A DNA stretch of 64,000 bases, taken from the NCBI GenBank assembly GCA_015680685.1, contig MNCI01010116.1:539861-603860 (forward strand), written 5' to 3'. The notes under the pieces were generated by a model. The model searched no databases and had not been told where the DNA came from. It was given only the letters and a program-made list of their open reading frames with translations. Origin of the DNA: Gnetum montanum (lineage: Eukaryota; Streptophyta; Gnetopsida; Gnetales; Gnetaceae). Shown here one piece after another: positions 58,279 to 64,000 of this stretch (within the stretch, counting starts at the first letter, position 1; every line of letters starts with the position of its first letter). The position numbers and the translations under genes were made by a program.

Positions 58279-60993
58279 ATGGCCTTGAAACATGCACAAC
58301 AGGAGGGTCCTGCTCAAGGTGGAAAGAAATGATCTTAGAGAGGTGGAAGACAAGGTCCTGTCGAACAAAATGTAGAACTAAAGGAGCAATCATTTAGCAT
58401 TCATCAAGACAAACCTCCTACTAGATGGTTCGGGCAGGCAAAAGGAGGAGTTACTATAGTGCCTGAACTGGGACAACAACTCACGTTGCCCCAAGAATGT
58501 GTTCAGGCCATCCATGAGAAGTCCACATTCACTGTAGTGATTGTGGAGCTGAACTTTGAATCATTCATAGAGTTCGCTCCTAAGGCTATTAGGGATCACC
58601 TCAAGGGGTCTCCCTTATGGCCTATCCTCTCTGAAAGCTGTGCCTAGTACCTAGGAGAGATGTACCAATTTTGGCATAATAGGGAGCAAGGCACCACTAT
58701 TAATATTTGTGGTGTAACAATTGATTTCTCTATGCAAGCCATTTCAGAAGTGTTAAACCTTCTAAATACAGGGCCCCAGGTTGCTCGGTTATCCACCCGT
58801 TTAGACCCTGATGTGCGAAAGGATTGGTTGGAGAAGGCTTATGGTAGAGATAAAGCATTTGGTGAATTGACAATAGAAGAGAGGGTTTACTTCAAAATTG
58901 GAACATATCACCTCTTCCCCACAAAGGGCTTAAAAAGGATACCGATGTATGTGGCTAGAGGATGTGCAGTGTTGATGGGAAAGGTTAACGCTAACCTACC
59001 CTATTTGTATTTGATGGAGATCCTGAGGTGGTTCAAAGAACGAAAGATAGGGAAGATGGCGTTGCCTTTTCCTTGTCTCATCAGAAAGCTTTGTTGATGT
59101 GCTGGTATTTGGGAATACACCAATGATGTCCTTTGAAAAGCCCAAAATGCTTTGTACGCTGAATTGCTAAAGGCGCCAACTCCAAGAAAAAGCACTGGAG
59201 AAGAGCTAGGGCCAGAATAAGAAGAGAAACAGATGACTGGACCACTTGCAACTCAACTTGTAGGACCTAGACAACCTCCAGCCACGGGTCCTAGCCAACA
59301 ACAAGAAGCAGGGCCTAGCACAGGCCAGGATCAGCTACCACCGCTGCAAGACTATAGACCGTCGATGAGCCATCTTAGGATCATCATTGAGACGGTTAGT
59401 TGGGGAAGTCGTGATGATGCAAACCTCTTCTGCATCATCGATGATGCTAGGTAGCCTACGATTTCATTAGATCACACAAGGGGGGAAGTATCCATTCAAA
59501 CAAGAGGGGAAAGTAGATGGTCACAACAAATCTCAGGAAACACAGCATCTTTCCAAGTGCAGTTAGAGACTGGTGAAGGGGCCATCGTGGTGGTCATGCA
59601 ACACCATAATGCCGCAGGAGCTACAAAAGTGGTCATAGATCACATTAAAGAATCCTTCAATGTACCTATTGTGTCACCGGTAGATCTCTCAGTAGCACGG
59701 GATGCTAAAAATTTTGCCAGAACCTCAATGACTCCTGCGGAACATGAGGATGCACTTGATCGATTGCTCCAAACAGGGCAAGTAATGATGTCCCTATTTG
59801 ACATCCCTTAGGATGTCACAACAATTCAATTAGATCTCATTTCCACAAAGGGGAAGCTGGTCTTAATAGAAGGAAGGGCCAAGCATGTTGAAGCTAAAGT
59901 GTAGAAACTACAAGCGTAGCTCGTGGCCTTACAAGCAGCACAACAGGACCCTCTACAATTTGTTCCTGTAGACCAGTTAGATAAATTTAGAACCGAGCAG
60001 CTAACAAAGTTAATCACAAAGAATAAAAGGATGGTACAAGAAAAGGAGAAGGCTGTATGCAATGCCTTCGTAGCACAAGCGCAAACTCATGCGCATTTCA
60101 AGGCACTCAAGACCTTAGAAGAAGAAAACAAGCAGCTGGTTGCAGACAACCTCTAATTGACCACTGTAGAAAAGCAAAAGAACGTTCTCGATGAAAAATT
60201 CCATCAATTACGAGAAAAATTTATCCGGGTCAATTGTGACGTAAGCCGTTTAGCCAAAGAAAATCGAACCTTCTCAATGGAGGAGATACACGCTATTCGT
60301 CAAAAGTCAGCAATTGAGATAAGAGCATGGTAGAATGAGGCTAAATGACATGAGAAGCTGAAGGAGCATTTTCACGATCAGGTGGGGATGTATAAAAAAG
60401 TCCTTGCAAAGGAGATCCATATGGCCAAGGCCCAAATCAACACTATTAGTGCTCAACACATTGATTGGCAGGCCATATTGGACACCTATGCCTTCGCCCA
60501 CCAAGCGGAAGTTAAGAATCAGGACCTACAAATTCAGGACTTGATGGAGCACATGGAGCTGGCACATCTCAGATATGCCAACCTTTCCATGTTATTAGCA
60601 GGGTGCCCAAGGTCAGAGCTTGAGCAGCAGGTAGCTTCCACCCACATCAAATATGAAACAGAATTTGCAGAACACAATAAGTTGTTGGAAAAACTGGATG
60701 TTGCAAATTTTGAACTTGAGGTGGTAAAAGCCATCTACCAGGGATAGAAATATTTTGCAACCGACTTGGCTCGATAGCTAATAGACCTTCACGAATACAA
60801 GGATAAAGCCAGAGCTTATGAAGAGGAACGATGGGTGTTCGCAGCTTGGTACGTCAAGGCTCACCAAATGTTTCCGCAACTACCCTGTCCGTGGGAAGTG
60901 CCAACTCCATCCAAAATTGGAACACTAGCATGGACAACACAAGATCCTCTGATTGAAGAGGATACTTCAACACCATCAAGCTTCAAAGCCTAG
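58279..60993 (+). pseudogene. ORF2 of element D, unknown accessory protein, ~904 codons
   Basis: From ATGGCCTTGAAACATGCACA to TAG at 60991-60993 the frame never shifts; about 15 stops interrupt it (for example 58330, 58336, 58645, 59095, 59452, 59809, 60154, 60745). Residues about 60-280 (ELNFESFIEFAPKAI, VTIDFSMQAISEVLNLL, LTIEERVYFKIGTYHLFPTKGLKRIPMYVARG) resemble the plant transposon-associated domain found beside Athila/Tat elements (PF20167-type, by recall of its pattern). A P/Q-rich linker (59230-59350) and a long alpha-helical, coiled-coil region (59830-60750) follow. No transmembrane segment or envelope motif is visible. Preceded by CTTACTAACG and TTGATTGCAAA, a mutated acceptor site. 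Confidence 0.7.
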
Positions 60994-61202
60994 AGCACAT
61001 GACAAAGGGAAAGCGTCAATGGAGGAGCTACCGCCACCAGGAACTACATGAGTTTCAAATTTTTGTAGTTGTAGCACTTTACTATGTTGTGTCTTTCTTC
61101 TATTTTCTTCCCATACTACAGCATCATTTCATTATTTTTCCATCTGATAATCCCATACCTATCCACTGTGTAATCACTGTAACTCAAGGATGAGTTTTTA
61201 TT

Positions 61203-61216
61203 AAGTTGTGAGGGTA
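61203..61216 (+). other. Polypurine tract of element D
   Basis: AAGTTGTGAGGGTA precedes the 3' LTR, decayed relative to AGTCATGGGGGTA. Confidence 0.65.
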
Positions 61217-61839
61217 TGATGGGATGTGATATCACATGGGCCACGATATCGTGTATGTGATATCGCATCTTCCCCTGCGATATCGTGTACGCGATATCGC
61301 AATCCACCACAATGTCTATACATAAGAAGCGACTCTCCCTTTTTTCATAACATAGTAGATTATAGCTAAACTCTAGCAGTTTGATCCCTCTAAAGATAGA
61401 TTATTTTCCCATGTCTGCCCACAATGTGGTGAATGTAATTGTATGACATCCTTTATTCGAGTGTTACGTACTTGGACACGCACATGACCAAAAATAAAGA
61501 TCAAGATTACTTCATCATTGCAACATTCACTTTGTTTATTTATTTATTTAATTATTATTTACTGCTTTCCTAATTAGTCTCTCTCATCCTTATCTCATGT
61601 TAAAATGCAGAATGAGTACGACTTGATTACGAGCATTTAAGTGTGACTACTTGGTAATCAAGTAGCATACCTAGGATCTGCGTTTGGTAATCCCAGTGGT
61701 AGTCATACACAAAGTCCAAGATGTGTACAGATAATCAAGGAATGACTGCTCATCGTAGTTAGGCTAGATTAGATTTTCTTACCCTTTCTCCTAGACTAGT
61801 TAATTACTACTTTCCATTGCCTTCAGGAGTAGCATTAGA
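61217..61839 (+). repeat. 3' LTR of element D, 5' two-thirds
   Basis: TGATGGGATG, then about five GATATC boxes (including the near-perfect GATATCGTGTACGCGATATC) and a TATA box mutated to TATACATAAG, R and most of U5. It breaks at the N at 61840 within GAGTAGCATTAGA. Confidence 0.88.
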
Positions 61840-61840
61840 N

Positions 61841-61986
61841 TGATGAGTGGAAAGGTACCCCTACACTCAACCATACAAATACGAGCATTCTCACGTGCGA
61901 TCCGATCGAACTCCGCAGATGGACTAGTTGTGGCACCTAGATTGTTAACCTTAGGTCACAGTTCACTATCTTCCCACCTAGACTAG
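61841..61986 (-). repeat. LTR 3' third in reverse orientation between two single Ns
   Basis: This reads TGATGAGTGG..CACCTAGACTAG, the reverse complement of the last ~145 bases of the D-type LTR. Turned round it would supply the missing end of the 3' LTR of element D apart from about 60 bases. The position between two Ns points to a misoriented small contig. Confidence 0.8.
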
Positions 61987-61987
61987 N

Positions 61988-62871
61988 GTAATTGATAGTG
62001 AGTAAAGAAAATTCAAAGTACATCACATGCTTGATACAAAGTTACATAAAAAATATGAATGAAAAATATTTTCTGATTTTATGATTGTCTACTTAGGTAT
62101 ACAACCTTATAATTAATACTTTGAAAAAATATGTGAATAAAATTAATTATTAGTAGGGCGAAAGCTCCTAATCCTAACAACATTTACATTGCTTTTTAAC
62201 ATATATGCTTGAAGTAAAAATAGAAAAAGGGTTGGAGATAGAGAGTTATGACTTAATACCAAGATTTTTATCAAACTAAGAAAATAGTCAATGTGGCTTT
62301 TAGAACATTTTCATCTCATCACTTGTTATTAATCTTACAGCAAGAATCTTTACCATCAGCTATAACCTTCTTATTGACACTAGTTCTAATGTTTGAGTTA
62401 ATAGTATTCTTGTCAAAAAGGGAAAAAAATGTCTTATGACCTATTTATCTAGGCTACTTAATACTTTCTCTACTACTAGTAGAAATATAGATAAGAGCTT
62501 CTATTTTCTTTGGATTCCTTATTACCACTTAATCATTCTTAAATGGATATTCACTTAATTCTTCGTATATTTAACTTCATATTGGTTTTCTCTATCTTTA
62601 ACTTCAATACATTTTTTCTTTTCTTAAGAATATTTTTTCTTGAGTATAAAAAAAGAAGCATTAAAAAAATTTCCTTCATGGTGATAAAAGTTACAAGAAT
62701 TAGGAAGATTATAATATGTAATTGGCTAAATATAAGACTTCTTTCTACATGTAATATCAATTCTAATTTATGATCAAGAAGATTAATTTCAACAAAAAAG
62801 AAAAAAACCTATGAAAACTAAAAATCTATAGAAATAAACACCATATGCTTAACAAGACTGAGAAGACTAAT
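61988..62871 (-). pseudogene. Unclassified coding repeat U, copy 2
   Basis: Its reverse complement aligns with 8820-9504 and 16548-16630 through the FLLKKK..ERKKC-type coding stretch and the following tail, though with many stops. The left end is a single N and the right end is the start of element E. The shared coding segment between two diverged copies shows U is a dispersed repeat. Family unknown. Confidence 0.5.
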
Positions 62872-63703
62872 TAATGAGATGTCATTTTGGGCAATCGTGA
62901 TATCGCGTACGCAATATCGCATGCCTACACGCGATATCGTGTACACGATATCACAGCCTGTCGCTAGTCCTATAAATAAGAGGTGGCTCTCCCTTATTTC
63001 ACAATTTTAGATTTAGATTGTAGCTAAACTCTATAGTTTTATCCCTCCAGAGATAGATTATTTTCTAGTGTATGCCCGCAGTGTGGTGAATGTAATTGTA
63101 TGGCATCCTTTATTCGAGTGTGACGTACTTGGACACACACATGCCCAGAAATAAAGATCAAGATTACTTCAACATTGCAACATTCACTTTGTCATTTATT
63201 TAATTAATTATTATTTACTGCTTTCCTAGTTAGTCTCTCTCACCCTTATCTCATGTTAGAACGTGGAATGAGTACGACTTGATTACGAGCATTTAAGTGT
63301 GACTACTTGGTAACTGAGTAGCGTACCTAGGATCTGCGCTTGGTAATCCCAATGGTAGCCATGCACGAAGTCCAAGATGTGTACAAATAATCAAGGAATG
63401 GATGCTCATCGCAGTTAGGCTAGATTAAATTATATTAACCTTTTTCTCTTAGATTAGTTAATATTACTCTCTTTCTATTGCCTTCAAGAGTAGCGTTAGA
63501 TTAGGAACCACATCATACACCTCACTCTGGACTAAACCATACGTGACAAATATAATACTAGTCCAGGTGGGAAGACAACGAACTGTGACCTAAGGCTAAC
63601 TGTCTAGGTTCCACAACTCATCCATCTGTGGAGTTTGACCAAATCGTGCATGAAAACACTTGTATTCGTATGGTTGAGTGTAGGGGTACCTCGTCAATCA
63701 TCA
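62872..63703 (+). repeat. 5' LTR of element E
   Basis: It starts near TAATGAGATG and ends CAATCATCA. The U3 has boxes GTGATATCGCGTACGC, GCAATATCGC, GCGATATCGTGTACACGATATC, then TATAAATAAG near 62971. Highly similar to the LTRs of element D. Confidence 0.88.
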
Positions 63704-63722
63704 TTGGTGCCGTTGCCGGGGA
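63704..63722 (+). other. Primer-binding site of element E
   Basis: TTGGTGCCGTTGCCGGGGA, one mismatch from the tRNA-Asp-type site. Confidence 0.8.
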
Positions 63723-63843
63723 TGGTGCTAGTTATCTAGATTAGTTATATCATACAAGGTTGCTATAAAGGAATTAATGATACATCTTTTAGAAAAAGTA
63801 ATTATAAAAAGTCACATCTAAATTCACACACAACTTCACAACA

Positions 63844-64000
63844 ATGCCTCTCCTACAAGATTACAATAATGCCACACTTAGTGAGGAAGTTCATTGGAGA
63901 ACCAACGAACTATATGATGATGAAGATTAGAGTACACAACCTGAAGTGGGGGTTTCTTATAAACATGAACAAAAACAACATCATTCCAACACACGAAAGC
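63844..64000 (+). pseudogene. gag: gag of element E, start only
   Basis: ATGCCTCTCCTACAAGATTA is identical to element D over the first codons and reads about 28 codons (HWRTNELYDDED) to a TAG where relatives have TGG or TAT. The window ends in gag, so the rest of the element is unseen. Confidence 0.75.

Larger units (their letters stand above)
53622..61986 (+). mobile_element. Element D: LTR element with gag and full-length ORF2 but no pol
   Basis: The order is 5' LTR (53622-54415), primer site, gag, spacer, internal promoter-like block, ORF2 of about 904 codons, polypurine tract, 3' LTR (from 61217). No protease, RT or integrase motif is found between gag and ORF2. It is thus a TR-GAG-like element that kept a large accessory gene. 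Assembly joins at 55011 (inside gag) and 61840/61987 (inside the 3' LTR) blur the ends, and no target duplication can be checked. Confidence 0.85.

Noticed and set aside
58660-59097. ORF2 as an envelope-like gene
   Set aside because: No signal peptide, transmembrane helix or fusion motif is visible; the pattern fits a plant transposon-associated domain and coiled coils.

Overview
This window is repeat-dense nuclear DNA from a vascular plant. It holds nested plant-type Ty3/gypsy LTR retrotransposons of the Athila/Tat kind with tRNA-Asp-like primer sites, a LINE with a zf-RVT tail, and an integrated pararetrovirus of the Caulimoviridae type. I see no ordinary host gene, tRNA, rRNA or CRISPR. 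Nothing fixes the species. One 702-base N run (14944-15645) and three single Ns (55011, 61840, 61987) mark assembly joins.

Layout. 1-1995: decayed 3' end of a LINE. 2101-2220: possible SINE. About 2340-2607, 8663-9504 and 16548-16660: one unclassified coding repeat (here 'U') split by two LTR elements, with a second copy in reverse at 61988-62871. 2608-8662 (-): element 1, gag only, TSD GTTAG. 9505-16542 (+): element B, gag-protease without RT/integrase, TSD ACAGT. About 18500-25430 (-): endogenous pararetrovirus, close to one genome unit. 25715-32607 (+): element 2 (LTR, gag, PR, RT, RNase H), carrying a solo LTR (28891-29923, TSD AAGGG). 32608-33298 (-): truncated LTR. 33299-53453 (+): element C, with a long extra ORF ('ORF2') and a 3' LTR; it is split by element F (34521-50237, -, TSD ATTCC), the only one with gag, PR, RT, RNase H and integrase. 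F is itself split by element 3 (35383-41201, +, gag only). 53622-61986 (+): element D, gag plus a full-length but stop-riddled ORF2 and no pol. 62872-64000 (+): start of element E.

How the parts relate. All LTRs share the termini TGATGA..TCATCA, a TATAAATA box, an AATAAA signal and a similar R-U5, so they form one superfamily with an F-like autonomous member and several pol-less parasites (1, 3, B, D). The U3 regions fall into two modules: arrays of the palindrome GATATC (often within GCGATATCGC), or arrays of TCGAC/GACGTGG boxes. D carries a second GATATC-plus-TATA block inside the element, upstream of ORF2; C carries a weaker block with its own box type. ORF2 is preceded by a branch-point-like and AG acceptor sequence in C, 1, 3 and F. 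An internally promoted, spliced ORF2 transcript is the most interesting hypothesis here. All coding regions look dead: most stops are TAG or TGA as expected from cytosine deamination, and the RT active site of F reads MDN.
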